Of a stretch of DNA of 64,000 nucleotides, positions 6,422-14,881 are shown one piece after another. The notes beneath the pieces are model-generated. The model was not told the origin of the DNA, made no database searches, and worked only from the letters and a program-made list of their open reading frames with translations. Location: positions 62,001-126,000 of the forward strand of contig NZ_JOFJ01000015.1 in the NCBI RefSeq assembly GCF_000718255.1. The letters run 5' to 3'. This DNA is from Spirillospora albida (lineage in GTDB: Bacteria > Actinomycetota > Actinomycetes > Streptosporangiales > Streptosporangiaceae). The position numbers and the translations under genes are program-made. Position 1 is the stretch's first letter; the number at the start of each line of letters is the position of its first letter.

Positions 6422-8194
6422 TCAGTCGTCCAGTATCTTGATCATCGGCAGTGACCCCTCCGCGATGGCGCCTGCCGACGCGGCGGGGATCTTCTTGCCA
6501 TCCTGGACCGCGGTCACGAAGCGCGGCGGCGTCACTGGGGAGATGAGGTAGTTTCCAGGTCGCAGGACGCGGGGGCCGGGAAGCTTGAACGTGCGGGTGT
6601 CCGTCCAGGAACTCATGTAGGCGCACTCGGACTGGATGTACGGCTGCGACTCGCCGGTGATCTTACCGTTGACCGGGATGATGACGGCGTTCTTCGAATC
6701 CTTCGGTAGCTCGTTACGCTTCAGTGGGGGAACGCGGTAGAACACTGAGATGTACGGGTTCTTGTCGTCGCTCTCCAGCTCTTCGCCCATGAAGAACTCG
6801 TAGCCCTTGATCTGTTCTTGTTCAGGGTTCTCGCCGTAGCACTGTCGGGATCCTCCTCGTCGGTACAGGGCTCCCACGACGGTTCTGGCTCGGAACTGTG
6901 TCACCAGTCGCACCGCTGTCCCCGGCTTTGCCCGTGCCGGAGTCACTGTCAATTTCAAGTCCATATAGGGCGTCTCGGCGGCCGGCATGTCCGCCTGACT
7001 GAGGAGAATCCCCGGGTTCGCGAATGCGGCATGGACGCTTCCTTGACTCGTCCCGCCAATGGTTGGACCGGGCCAGAAGAACCAGGCGGCGGCCACGGCA
7101 CCGGCAGTGGCGGCTCCGATGCCTGCGGCTCCCTTCGCTCCGCCGACCTTGGCAAGCACACCCTTGGAGGTAGAGGATCCGGCTCCGAACGCCGCGTCCT
7201 GCGAGATGCTCTGACCGACCGCCATTGTCGCATGGCCGGTTCCTGCTGCACCGGAGGCTGCCGCACCGCCACCGGTAGCCGAGATGCCGGGAGATAGGAG
7301 CGCACTGCCGAGAATGCCTAGCGGAATTGCTGTCGTGATGGCCGCCGCCAACGCACCCAGAGTCAGGAGGCCGCGGCGCTCCCAGTCCGGACCGTACGTC
7401 TGGACGGCGATCGCCTCTAGTTCGGCAACGAATTCGTAAGCGTTCCAAAAGCGGTCGGAGGGGGACTTTGCGAGACCTCGCAGCATCAGGGGGTGCAGCG
7501 GCTCCGGGACGCCGTCCAGCGGTACAGGAGCCTCTGAGTGCTGCGCTTCAAGCTCTGCCAGAGTTGTTCCTCGGAAGGGCTTGTGGCCACTGACACATTC
7601 GATGAAGACGCAGGTGGCGGCATAGAGATCGGTTGCCGATGTAGACGGCGCCCCTTCCCATTGCTCCGGCGCCATGTACGATGGCGTGCCGAAGCGGTTG
7701 CCCTGGCCGGCGAGGACGGCGATCCCGAAGTCGATCAGCTTGCTCTGTCCGTCGTCCCGGACTATCACGTTCTCCGGCTTGTAATCGCGGTGGACGACAC
7801 CCACGGCGTGCGCGGCACCCAGCCCGAGTAGTGAACCCTTCAAAATGGTCAGCGCGGTCTCTGGCGTAAGGGTCTCGTCTCGCTCCTCCAGCAGCCGTCG
7901 GAGTGAACGCCCCGGCACCGCTTCCATGACGATTGCGGCGCCGTAGGGCGACTCCACGTACTCCAAAAGCCGCGCCACGTGGGGATCGATGACGCGTCTC
8001 AGGAGATCCGCCTCGGTTTGAAAGAGGTTCCGAATGAACGGGTCGCCGAGGAGGGCGGGAGAGAGGTACTTGATGGCCACCGGAGTGCCCGTCTCGTGTC
8101 GTGCGAGGACGACCTCTCCCTGCGCCCCCGAGCCCAGCTCCTTCAGTTCGATGAAGCCGGGCAGCGTCCAGCTGCGTGTCCCCATCTCGTTCAC
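6422..8194 (-). CDS. Membrane-anchored Ser/Thr protein kinase (PknB-like)
   Basis: 590 residues. The N-terminal kinase domain (about 13-265) has the glycine loop GSGAQG (21-26), AIK with K42, HRDYKPEN (135-142), DFG (155-157) and APE (175-177). The usual HRDLKPEN leucine is tyrosine. Hydrophobic segments lie at about 277-305 and 358-376, separated by a Gly/Ala/Ser-rich stretch. The C-terminal 210 residues would be extracellular and lack PASTA repeats. It starts with GTG overlapping the stop of the secreted-protein gene (GTGA). It is the last gene of a lipoprotein/secreted protein/kinase operon, suggesting that the kinase senses or acts with these exported partners. The kinase call is sure; the signal is unknown. 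Confidence 0.92.
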   Translation of the reverse strand: MNEMGTRSWTLPGFIELKELGSGAQGEVVLARHETGTPVAIKYLSPALLGDPFIRNLFQTEADLLRRVIDPHVARLLEYVESPYGAAIVMEAVPGRSLRRLLEERDETLTPETALTILKGSLLGLGAAHAVGVVHRDYKPENVIVRDDGQSKLIDFGIAVLAGQGNRFGTPSYMAPEQWEGAPSTSATDLYAATCVFIECVSGHKPFRGTTLAELEAQHSEAPVPLDGVPEPLHPLMLRGLAKSPSDRFWNAYEFVAELEAIAVQTYGPDWERRGLLTLGALAAAITTAIPLGILGSALLSPGISATGGGAAASGAAGTGHATMAVGQSISQDAAFGAGSSTSKGVLAKVGGAKGAAGIGAATAGAVAAAWFFWPGPTIGGTSQGSVHAAFANPGILLSQADMPAAETPYMDLKLTVTPARAKPGTAVRLVTQFRARTVVGALYRRGGSRQCYGENPEQEQIKGYEFFMGEELESDDKNPYISVFYRVPPLKRNELPKDSKNAVIIPVNGKITGESQPYIQSECAYMSSWTDTRTFKLPGPRVLRPGNYLISPVTPPRFVTAVQDGKKIPAASAGAIAEGSLPMIKILDD

Positions 8195-8961
8195 TGATCA
8201 GTGTTGGTCTGGATCTCGCTCACGATGAGCGGAGTCGGCGGCGAGGTCATGACCATCGGTGGCAGAGCTCCCTGGGGAGCGGTGCAGTCGGCACCCTGGC
8301 ATTGCCACGTGACGTTCCATATGATGGTTGCGGTGATCTTGTAGGAGCCGCTCCCCGACTGCCCGGCCGATGACCGCCGGTAGGTATAACCGCAGGTCTT
8401 CCCGTTCCTGGAGCCGGCGTTGTCGCACCGGATCCTGTTCTCCCCCATGTTCCATTCGACGGCCACGGGTTCCGCCCTCGCCTGAACCGTTTGAGCGCCC
8501 GCACTCACCGGATTCGTCTCCACGACGCGGAAACCTTCCACCCAGAGTGACGTCCGCACTCGTACATACGTCTTCCCGTTAGGGGCCGTGTGCACTTTCG
8601 GGACCGGGAAGGCGGCGCTCGCCATCGCCATCTGGACGAGCTGGGCAGTGTTCAAGGGGGCTGGTTCTGCAGGGCCGCCCGGAACGGGAACGAAGCCGGT
8701 TCCTTGGTCGGGGCTGAGCCCTTCGGGTGGTGGAGCCGCCGGATCACCGCCGCCGCCTCCGCCGCCTCCCGGACCCCCGCCGGCCGGTGGCCTGTCTCCG
8801 ACATGCACGGGGTTGCAGATGAGCTTTCCGCTCGACGGATCCTTGACCGAATTGCACGGGGCGGCGCGTGCCGGTACGGCGGCGAGCAAAGGTGCCATGA
8901 GGGACGCTGCTGTGACCGCGCATGCGATGGACCTGCGCGGCAGGCTGGTGAGCGGAGACAT
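8191..8961 (-). CDS. Secreted protein of unknown function, operon partner of the kinase
   Basis: 256 residues starting with a Sec signal peptide: basic SLPRRSIACAV, a hydrophobic core, then AVPARA-APC. Mature features are two cysteines flanking SGKLIC, a very flexible Gly/Pro stretch (about residues 55-90) and a C-terminal beta-rich domain with four cysteines (RIRCDN, KTCGYTY, WQCQGADC). The last residues overlap the kinase start. No family was recognised. Export, disulfides and coupling to a receptor kinase suggest an extracytoplasmic ligand or sensor module; that is inference. Confidence 0.7.
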   Translation of the reverse strand: MSPLTSLPRRSIACAVTAASLMAPLLAAVPARAAPCNSVKDPSSGKLICNPVHVGDRPPAGGGPGGGGGGGGDPAAPPPEGLSPDQGTGFVPVPGGPAEPAPLNTAQLVQMAMASAAFPVPKVHTAPNGKTYVRVRTSLWVEGFRVVETNPVSAGAQTVQARAEPVAVEWNMGENRIRCDNAGSRNGKTCGYTYRRSSAGQSGSGSYKITATIIWNVTWQCQGADCTAPQGALPPMVMTSPPTPLIVSEIQTNTDQ

Positions 8962-8984
8962 CGCGTGTCCTTCTCTGCGGACCG

Positions 8985-9572
8985 TCAGCATGGGCGGTCC
9001 TGGACGAGTTCGGCGACCTTCCAGGTGCCGGAGTCGTACTGGACGGTGGTCCTGACGACGTAGGCGCCGCCTGGGCCTCCGCCGAGGCGTTTCCCCGTCG
9101 CGCTGGAGAAGCGGTAGGCGGCCAGGGTGCGGACGCAATCGAGGACGTAGATCTTCGTGCTGTCTTTCGACTTCGCGTAGACGCGCGGGTTGAGCGAGTT
9201 GGTGAACCGCCAGAATTCACCCTTGGCCTTGGTCTTCTCGACGTCCTTGACAAGGCGGCTGAGGAGGGGCTCCATGGCGACCGTCGAGAGCTCTGACGGA
9301 TCGTTCCTCTCGTACGTGCGCTTGTAGACCGCCTGGTACTCGCGGTACCGGTCGAGGACGGTCTTGTAGAGCTGCTCCGTCGGCTGGGCGGACGGTGCGG
9401 CCACCGTGCTCGCGGGGGAGGGGCGCGCGTCTCCGGCGGAGCCGGCGGGGTCGAGCTTGCCGTCGGACGCGGACGGGGAAGGGCCGCAGGCCGTCAGGGC
9501 CAGAGCAGCGGCCAGCATGAGGGCACCGTGGCTGAACCTGGACGGGGAGGTACGTACGGCGCGCATCGCCAT
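8985..9572 (-). CDS. Lipoprotein of unknown function, first gene of kinase operon
   Basis: 195 residues. The N-terminus is a lipoprotein signal: basic start, hydrophobic MLAAALALTAC with an LTAC lipobox (Cys near residue 29), then a Ser/Pro/Ala-rich spacer to about residue 65. The rest is a compact domain with helices (QLYKTVLDRYREYQAVYKRT, PLLSRLVKDVEKTKAKGEFW) and a beta sheet ending WKVAELVQDRPC. This resembles the NTF2-like/SnoaL-type fold seen in many actinobacterial lipoproteins. It is followed 23 bp later by the secreted-protein gene and then the kinase, so the three are read as one operon. Confidence 0.75.
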   Translation of the reverse strand: MAMRAVRTSPSRFSHGALMLAAALALTACGPSPSASDGKLDPAGSAGDARPSPASTVAAPSAQPTEQLYKTVLDRYREYQAVYKRTYERNDPSELSTVAMEPLLSRLVKDVEKTKAKGEFWRFTNSLNPRVYAKSKDSTKIYVLDCVRTLAAYRFSSATGKRLGGGPGGAYVVRTTVQYDSGTWKVAELVQDRPC

Positions 9573-9676
9573 CCCTGAGCGTCAGCCGACAACGGGGCGG
9601 AATACGCGGAAAAGCTTACAGAGGTGCGTGTGGGGAGAAAAGCGATTCGTTGCGACCGGCGGGTATCGAAAGGGTG

Positions 9677-10858
9677 TCAGCGGACCTTGGTCAGGAAGGC
9701 CGCGAGGGCGCGTTCGTAGGCGGCCGGGTCGACGTTCCATGAGTCGGTGTGGTCGCCGGCCGTCGGAATGTGAGTCACCATCCCAGGCGGCGCCGCCATT
9801 GCGAAGGCATAGGCGGGGGCATTGGCGACGGTTTCGTCATCGTTCGTGGTGAACATCAAGGTCGGAGTGGTCAGGCGGGCGGCGTGGCGCGGCTGGTCGA
9901 ACGACTCCAGGTCGATGCCGATGCGCTGTTCGAGGGTCTGCTTGGCGACGAAGGTCAGGAAGCGGGGGAGGTCGCGGGCGTCGCCCTGCTTGTCCAGGGT
10001 GGCGCCCCAGTCCATGACGGGCGAGTCGAGGACCATGCCGCGCACGAACGCCGGGTGCGCGCGCAGGTAGGCGTCGCGGCGGAGGGTCGTCATGACCATC
10101 GCGCCGCCCATCGACCAGCCGTGCAGGACGACGCCGGTGGCCCCCTGGGAACGCGCGTAGGAGACAGCGGACGCGACGTCCTGCCATTCGGTGTCGCCCA
10201 GGTGGTTCTTGCCGTCGGACGACGCGGGCGCCCCCACGTCGTTGCGGTAGGCGATGGACAGCATGGGCAGGCCCAGGCCGTGCACGGTCCGCATGACGCG
10301 GAACGTCTCGGCCTTGTCGGCGTTCCGCCCGTGGACGCCGATCACCCATGTGCTCTTGGGCGACTTCCCCGGGAGCAGCCAGGCGGGCATGGGGCCGAGC
10401 TCGGACGCGTACTTCACGTCCTGGAAGTCGATCCCCAGCGCGCGCTTGGGGTCGCCTCCGTAGACCCAGTGGTCGACGTCGACCGCGAGACCCTTGGCCA
10501 GCCGGCCCTGGACGACCGAGGTCACCTTCCGGACGACCTTGGACGCGTCGCCGCCGACGACCGGGCCGAGCAGCGCCCGTCCGTCCTTCCAGACCAGGCC
10601 CCACGTGCCGGGACGTGCCGTCTCCGGCTCTCGCGGCAGCGTCACCGTCCCGGAGCCGACCTCCAGGACGGTCAGCGGGTATTCGTCGCCGTGGGCGACT
10701 TCGGTCGCGACGCCGGAGAAATGCCAGCCGATCCCGCCGATGGACGCACACGCCAGAACCGGCAGCGTCAGGAACACCAGCAGGGTCGCGCGGAGACGGC
10801 GGCGCGGGCGCCGGGCCGGTGGGGCGGGGGCCGAGGCTTCCGGCGCTTCAGTCGACAC
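9677..10858 (-). CDS. Membrane-anchored alpha/beta hydrolase
   Basis: 393 residues. The N-terminal basic/Pro-rich segment is followed by one transmembrane helix (about residues 26-48) and an extracytoplasmic alpha/beta hydrolase domain. Visible signs are VIGVHGRNADK (oxyanion region), the nucleophile elbow GWSMGGA, LDSPVMDW, PTLMFTTNDDETV carrying the acid, and GDHTDSW with the catalytic histidine. The substrate is unknown; esterase or peptidase-like activity on extracellular compounds is plausible. The start is a GTG. The gap to the preceding lipoprotein gene is 104 bp, so it probably has its own promoter. Confidence 0.85.
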   Translation of the reverse strand: MSTEAPEASAPAPPARRPRRRLRATLLVFLTLPVLACASIGGIGWHFSGVATEVAHGDEYPLTVLEVGSGTVTLPREPETARPGTWGLVWKDGRALLGPVVGGDASKVVRKVTSVVQGRLAKGLAVDVDHWVYGGDPKRALGIDFQDVKYASELGPMPAWLLPGKSPKSTWVIGVHGRNADKAETFRVMRTVHGLGLPMLSIAYRNDVGAPASSDGKNHLGDTEWQDVASAVSYARSQGATGVVLHGWSMGGAMVMTTLRRDAYLRAHPAFVRGMVLDSPVMDWGATLDKQGDARDLPRFLTFVAKQTLEQRIGIDLESFDQPRHAARLTTPTLMFTTNDDETVANAPAYAFAMAAPPGMVTHIPTAGDHTDSWNVDPAAYERALAAFLTKVR

Positions 10859-10900
10859 GGATCACACGGTAGCCGACACTCCGCAGGTCACCGCGGGGGA

Positions 10901-11530
10901 TCATGCGCGGCCGACGAGCGCCACCAGATCCAGCCCGAACAGCAGATCGAGGTGGATGAACGTCTCCAGTTTCGCGCCCGGCGGCAGGGAGGCGTCCGCG
11001 GCGATCTCGTCCAGGACCGCGAGGGCTCGGGCGCTGTCGAGATCATCGGCCAGAGCGGTCTCCGCGGCCCCCGCGTACTCGCGGGCCATCGGGCGTCCGG
11101 GCGCGTTCGCCCACTCGGCGACCGCCTCCCGCCACCCGGCCAGGCGCTCGGACGCCTCGCGGCCGGCCAAGGGCTCCCGGTAATGGGTCTGCAAGGCCGC
11201 CAGGCGGGCCGAGAGGGGATCGAGGCCGTCCGCCCATGAGGCGGGCTCCGCACCGACGGCCAAGGTCAGCGCGTCGCCGGGATCCCCGCCCACCTGCACG
11301 TCCACCGGACGCCCGTCCACGGAATCGAAGGGCTGCACCCCGTACGCGGCGAGGTCAGGAGACGGTCCCATCACCAGCGCGTGCCGGCCGGCGCGGCCGG
11401 CGACCCGGCGGAGCAGGTCGGCGACGATGCATGTCCGCAGACCTGCCTCGTCGGCCACCAGCACGCGCAGAACACGGCCCCCTGGGAGGTCCTCAAGGCG
11501 CCCGGTCCGTTGGTCGTGCAGTCGCAGCAC
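10901..11530 (-). CDS. Degenerate cysteinyl-tRNA synthetase-like protein
   Basis: 209 residues. The start MLRLHDQRTGRLEDL and the C-terminal part LADDLDSARALAVLDEIAAD resemble the two ends of actinobacterial CysS/MshC-type enzymes. The middle is shortened: there is no HIGH motif, no KMSKS loop, and none of the zinc-binding cysteines and histidines in order. It therefore cannot be a normal aminoacyl-tRNA synthetase. Short CysS-like paralogs of this type occur in actinobacteria without known role. It starts with GTG and lies 10 bp upstream of the methyltransferase stop region, same strand. A ligand- or tRNA-binding accessory role is a guess. Confidence 0.6.
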   Translation of the reverse strand: MLRLHDQRTGRLEDLPGGRVLRVLVADEAGLRTCIVADLLRRVAGRAGRHALVMGPSPDLAAYGVQPFDSVDGRPVDVQVGGDPGDALTLAVGAEPASWADGLDPLSARLAALQTHYREPLAGREASERLAGWREAVAEWANAPGRPMAREYAGAAETALADDLDSARALAVLDEIAADASLPPGAKLETFIHLDLLFGLDLVALVGRA

Positions 11531-11540
11531 GTTCCCAACC

Positions 11541-12347
11541 CTAGAGGGGTGTGTCGTTCAGCAGCGGGCCGAGGGGCATCGCGGCGCCCCCGTCGGCCTT
11601 CCGGACGGCCGCGAACCGCAGCCGCACGTAGTCCGCGACCCAGCCCGACTCGCGGCGCAGGGCGGGCGCGGCCAGGTCGTTCACGCGGGCCAGGAGCGGG
11701 GCGACGAGTTCCGGGGGCACCTCCGCGAGGGCGGTCGCCGCGTACGCGCGCACCCAGTCCGCCGCGCCGGACGGCCCCTCCGTCATCCGGGTCGGGCGGT
11801 CCGCGTGCTCCAGGAGCCGCAACGTGAACCCGGCGTCCTCCAGCTTCGCCGCGTACTCGGCTGGGGTCGGGAAGTACCAGGGCAGTTCGGGCTCGCCCAG
11901 GCCGAACACGCGCCACGCCGTCTGCATCGCGGCGACCAGCTCGGCGCAGTTGCCGGCGCCGCCGAGCTCGCCGACGAAGCGGCCGCCGGGGCGGAGCGCG
12001 GCGTGGACGCGGGCGATGACGGCGTCCGGGTCGCGGTTCATCCAGTGCAGGGCGGCGTTGGACGCGACGGCGTCGAACGACTCGCCGACGGTGAAGTCGT
12101 GGGCGTCTCCGACGATGAACGACAGCCCGGGGTGCAGCGCCGCCGCCTGCGCGACCATCTCGGGGGAGCCGTCGATGCCGAGGACCTCGGCGCCGCGCTC
12201 GGCGATCTCGGCGCTGAACATGCCGGTGCCGCATCCGAGGTCGATGATCCGCTCGCCGGGCTGGGGGTCGAGCAGGTCCACCAGCGGGGCACCGTGCGCG
12301 GATACGTACCCGAACGCGGAGTCGTACGTGGACACGGCCCAATTCAC
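11541..12347 (-). CDS. Class I SAM-dependent methyltransferase
   Basis: 268 residues. Motif I IIDLGCGTGMFSAEIA (SAM glycine-rich loop), motif II VLGIDGSPEMV, then VGDAHDFTV and SFDAVASNAALHWM. This is the order of the Tam-like (trans-aconitate 2-methyltransferase) group of small-molecule methyltransferases. The C-terminal half holds the substrate cap helices. The substrate is unknown. It begins with GTG. It is transcribed towards the CysS-like gene, from which it is separated by only 10 bp, so the two are likely an operon. Confidence 0.9.
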   Translation of the reverse strand: MNWAVSTYDSAFGYVSAHGAPLVDLLDPQPGERIIDLGCGTGMFSAEIAERGAEVLGIDGSPEMVAQAAALHPGLSFIVGDAHDFTVGESFDAVASNAALHWMNRDPDAVIARVHAALRPGGRFVGELGGAGNCAELVAAMQTAWRVFGLGEPELPWYFPTPAEYAAKLEDAGFTLRLLEHADRPTRMTEGPSGAADWVRAYAATALAEVPPELVAPLLARVNDLAAPALRRESGWVADYVRLRFAAVRKADGGAAMPLGPLLNDTPL

Positions 12348-12473
12348 TGTCCCAATTTAACGGACAAGTCGTCGATGTAGTGGCCTTTCGTGGTCGCGCC
12401 GCGCGGCGGTGATCCAGTTCACCCTGGGTGGAGCCGGTGCGCACGCGGCGCGCCGGCCCCGTACCGTCGAATC

Positions 12474-12809
12474 ATGAGCGAGGTGCGGATCATCGGTGCC
12501 GAGAGCGCGAACGGGCTGGAGCTGAAGACCGTGGGGCTGGCCGCGCGCGGCCTTCCGGAGGTGCGGATGGCGAACCTGCCGCCCTATCTCGGGGACGGCT
12601 GGGCGCGCGTCCTGGGGCAGGTCGTCCTGCGGCTGGCGGCGTCCCCGACCCCGCCCGAGACGATCGAGCTCGCGCCGGGAGTCGAGGTGGGCCTGGCCGA
12701 GGCGGGGGAGGGGCATCTGACGCCCGTCCCGCCGCCCGGCCATGAGGGCGCGCTGGAGGACTGGCGGCGGGACGTCCTGGTGCGCCTCTTCCCCGAGGCG
12801 AGCAGGTGA
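12474..12809 (+). CDS. Small hypothetical protein, leaderless
   Basis: 111 residues, soluble and acidic, with no recognised family. It reads as alternating strands and helices: SEVRIIGAESANGLELKTVG, then a valine-rich strand region and a C-terminal helix LEDWRRDVLVRLFPEAS. The ATG at 12474 has no Shine-Dalgarno, but TACCGT (12462-12467) ends exactly 6 nt upstream, the layout of a leaderless promoter. This supports the start. It is divergent from the methyltransferase and convergent with the next gene. Confidence 0.6.
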   Translation: MSEVRIIGAESANGLELKTVGLAARGLPEVRMANLPPYLGDGWARVLGQVVLRLAASPTPPETIELAPGVEVGLAEAGEGHLTPVPPPGHEGALEDWRRDVLVRLFPEASR

Positions 12810-12817
12810 GGGCGCCG

Positions 12818-13507
12818 CTAAGCGGGCTTCTCCACGGCAGCGCGGATCCTGTGGAGGAGTTCGACGGCCTCGTCGAGCTCGAGCGGCTTGTTCTCCTCGT
12901 CCGCGACTCGGAAATCGATCAGGACGAAGGTCGTGGACGTCAGCCAGGCGCAGCCGACGCGAGGGGTGACAGTGCACACGGCTGAGCCGCCGTGCGGGCC
13001 GGGGGCGACCGACCGGAGCCCTCGGATGGGGTTGTTGGACTCGCGCGCGAGTCTCTCCAGGCCCGATTTCAGTTCGCCGGGGGCGAGCCCGCTGCCCGTC
13101 CGCCCGTCGAGGCTGATCCTCAGGCCGTCGGCGCCGGCCGAATAGACGGCGAACATCCTGCCGTCGATCTCGCCCCCCAGGGCTGCGCCGGCTCTTCGCT
13201 CGTAGTCCTCAAGGGATGAGCCGGCAGACTCGAGAGACTTGGTGGCATCGGAGTCGAGGGGGAGTCCCGCCACGGCAGGGGGCGCGGTGAGGGTGTACGG
13301 CCTTGTGCCGTCGTCACCCAGAAGCGCGACGGCAGCGACCGCGGCGAGGCCGGCGACCGCCACGCCGCCGGCTCCCAGCCCGATGGCCATGCGTTTCCGG
13401 GATTTCGCGGGCGGAGCGCCGGGGACCGCGTCCTGCGGCGGTTCGTCCGGATGCGGGCGGGTAGCGAATGCCGGATCGCTCAACTCTGGTCTCCCCTTTG
13501 GTCGCAT
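12818..13507 (-). CDS. Single-pass membrane protein with extracellular domain, unknown
   Basis: 229 residues. A Pro-rich cytoplasmic N-terminus (about 1-38) is followed by one Gly/Ala/Val transmembrane helix (about 40-64) and a C-terminal extracytoplasmic domain. That domain has two cysteines in close succession (AVCTVTPRVGCAW), probably disulfide-bonded. This is a frequent actinobacterial design of unknown function. Sequence after the anchor (LPLDSDATKSLESAGSSLED) resembles no enzyme I know. It converges with the small gene at 12474-12809 with a gap of 8 bp. Confidence 0.65.
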   Translation of the reverse strand: MRPKGRPELSDPAFATRPHPDEPPQDAVPGAPPAKSRKRMAIGLGAGGVAVAGLAAVAAVALLGDDGTRPYTLTAPPAVAGLPLDSDATKSLESAGSSLEDYERRAGAALGGEIDGRMFAVYSAGADGLRISLDGRTGSGLAPGELKSGLERLARESNNPIRGLRSVAPGPHGGSAVCTVTPRVGCAWLTSTTFVLIDFRVADEENKPLELDEAVELLHRIRAAVEKPA

Positions 13508-13604
13508 CCGCGCCGCCGAGCGCCCTCTTGACCGAACGCGGAGGCGAGCCTATCGGCGGCCGGTGGCGTGCCACCAGACTCGGCCGCTGCTACGGCTCCC
13601 GTAC

Positions 13605-13619
13605 TAGAATCGCGTTCTA
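13605..13619 (+). promoter_or_regulatory. Inverted repeat over the crotonase promoter
   Basis: TAGAA (13605-13609) and TTCTA (13615-13619) are perfect arms around five bases. The left arm is part of TAGAAT, a good -10 box. This resembles TetR-family operators of lipid genes in actinobacteria. It is one base longer than the KstR consensus TnnAACnnGTTnnA and lacks its C, so it is not called KstR. Confidence 0.45.
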
Positions 13620-13642
13620 TTCGTCGAGGATCGGAGCCGCAG

Positions 13643-14515
13643 GTGCCGTACGAAGAGATCGAGTACAGCGTTCAGGACGGGATCGCCACGGTCACCCTGA
13701 ACCGCCCGCACAAGATGAACGCCTACACCTTCACGATGCGCAACGAGATGCTGGACGTCTTCGACCGCGTCGACGCCGACGACGACGTCCGCGTGGTCGT
13801 CGTGACGGGCGCGGGGCGGGCGTTCTGCGCCGGCGCCGACCTGAGCGGCGGGGGCGGCACCTTCGACGCGGACAAGTCGAAGGACATGTACGCGGGCGAG
13901 GACGACGTCCTGGAGGACGGCACGCCCCGCGACGGCGGCGGCACGGTCGCGCTGCGCATCGCGCGCTGCCTCAAGCCCGTCATCGGCGCGTTCAACGGCG
14001 CGGCGGTCGGCGTCGGGGTCACGATGACCCTGCCGATGGACGTCCGGCTGGCCAGTGACAAGGCCAAGTTCGGGTTCGTGTTCGCGCGGCGCGGCATCGT
14101 CACGGAGGCCGCCTCCAGCTGGTTCCTGCCGCGTCTCGTCGGCATCGCGCAGGCGATGGAGTGGGCCGCGACCGGACGGGTCTTCGACGCGCGGGAGGCC
14201 CTGGCGGGCGGGCTCGTGTCGCGGCTCTACGCGCCGGACGAGCTGCTCCCCGCCGCCTACGCGCTGGCCCGGGAGATCGCCGACAACACCTCGGCGGTGT
14301 CGGTCGCCGCGATTCGCCGGCTCATGTGGTCGGGGCTGTCGGCGCCGTCGCCGTGGGACGCGCACGCGGCCGACTCCCGCCTGATGGCGGCGCTCGGCGC
14401 CGCCGCCGACGCGAGCGAGGGCGTCACGTCGTTCCTGGAGAAGCGGCCGGCGAAGTTCCCGATGCGCGTCAGCGAGGACCTCCCGGCCCAGGTGCCGGAC
14501 TGGCCGACCCGCTGA
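13643..14515 (+). CDS. Enoyl-CoA hydratase/isomerase (crotonase) family
   Basis: 290 residues from a GTG at 13643 with GGAG seven bases upstream. The crotonase core is clear: VTLNRPHKMNAYTF, VVVTGAGRAFCAGADLSGGG (oxyanion hole/CoA binding), PVIGAFNGAAVGVGVTMTLP, FGFVFARRGIVTEAASSWFL and AREALAGGLVSRLYAP. A 30-residue Asp/Gly-rich insertion follows the oxyanion loop. The order and the EAASSW region are typical of actinobacterial paralogs acting on branched or steroid/terpenoid acyl-CoAs, but the substrate cannot be read from sequence. It is monocistronic, convergent with the following SH3-like gene. Confidence 0.9.
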   Translation: MPYEEIEYSVQDGIATVTLNRPHKMNAYTFTMRNEMLDVFDRVDADDDVRVVVVTGAGRAFCAGADLSGGGGTFDADKSKDMYAGEDDVLEDGTPRDGGGTVALRIARCLKPVIGAFNGAAVGVGVTMTLPMDVRLASDKAKFGFVFARRGIVTEAASSWFLPRLVGIAQAMEWAATGRVFDAREALAGGLVSRLYAPDELLPAAYALAREIADNTSAVSVAAIRRLMWSGLSAPSPWDAHAADSRLMAALGAAADASEGVTSFLEKRPAKFPMRVSEDLPAQVPDWPTR

Positions 14516-14518
14516 CGC

Positions 14519-14770
14519 CTATCCGGCGCGGGGGCGGCGGCGGGCGGGCGGGTCGAACGGGACGACCTTGCCCGCCACCATGTCGGCCTCGGGGACCTCG
14601 ACGAGCTCCCCCGTGCGGCGCCGGATGAGGAGCGTTCCATCGGACCAGGATTCGAGGTGCCCCAGCACGTCGCTGTACTCTCCCGTACGCAGACGACGGC
14701 GCAGCGAGACCCGCTGGCCCACGTCCGCGGGACTGATGGACACCACCAGCCGTGCGGCGAAGCGGGACAT
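14519..14770 (-). CDS. Stand-alone SH3-like domain of the Rv0428c-type acetyltransferase family
   Basis: 83 residues: SPADVGQRVSLRRRLRTGEY, SDVLGHLESWSDGTLLIRRR and VEVPEADMVAGKVVPFDPP. This matches the N-terminal beta-barrel domain that precedes the GNAT domain in Rv0428c-like putative histone acetyltransferases. Here the GNAT half is missing and the reading ends shortly after the domain. Similar single-domain copies exist in actinobacteria. It lies next to fdxA/dapC. A TACTAT/ATAGTA box at 14811-14816 could serve both this gene and fdxA. Confidence 0.7.
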   Translation of the reverse strand: MSRFAARLVVSISPADVGQRVSLRRRLRTGEYSDVLGHLESWSDGTLLIRRRTGELVEVPEADMVAGKVVPFDPPARRRPRAG

Positions 14771-14810
14771 GTGCGACCCCCATGTCGAATCGACTGTGTG
14801 GTGGTGGCCA

Positions 14811-14816
14811 TACTAT
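14811..14816 (+). promoter_or_regulatory. Candidate -10 box of fdxA
   Basis: TACTAT, 66 nt upstream of the fdxA GTG. The complementary reading ATAGTA could serve the divergent SH3-like gene. No well-placed -35 box was identified for either. Confidence 0.4.
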
Positions 14817-14881
14817 TCACAGCGAGCTTGCGGTGAGCCGTGACGTGCGGCGGGGCCGGAAACCCGAGAGGAGTCACTGAC

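Noticed and set aside
13605..13619. KstR site in front of the crotonase gene
   Set aside because: Spacing is one base too long and one fixed C is T.
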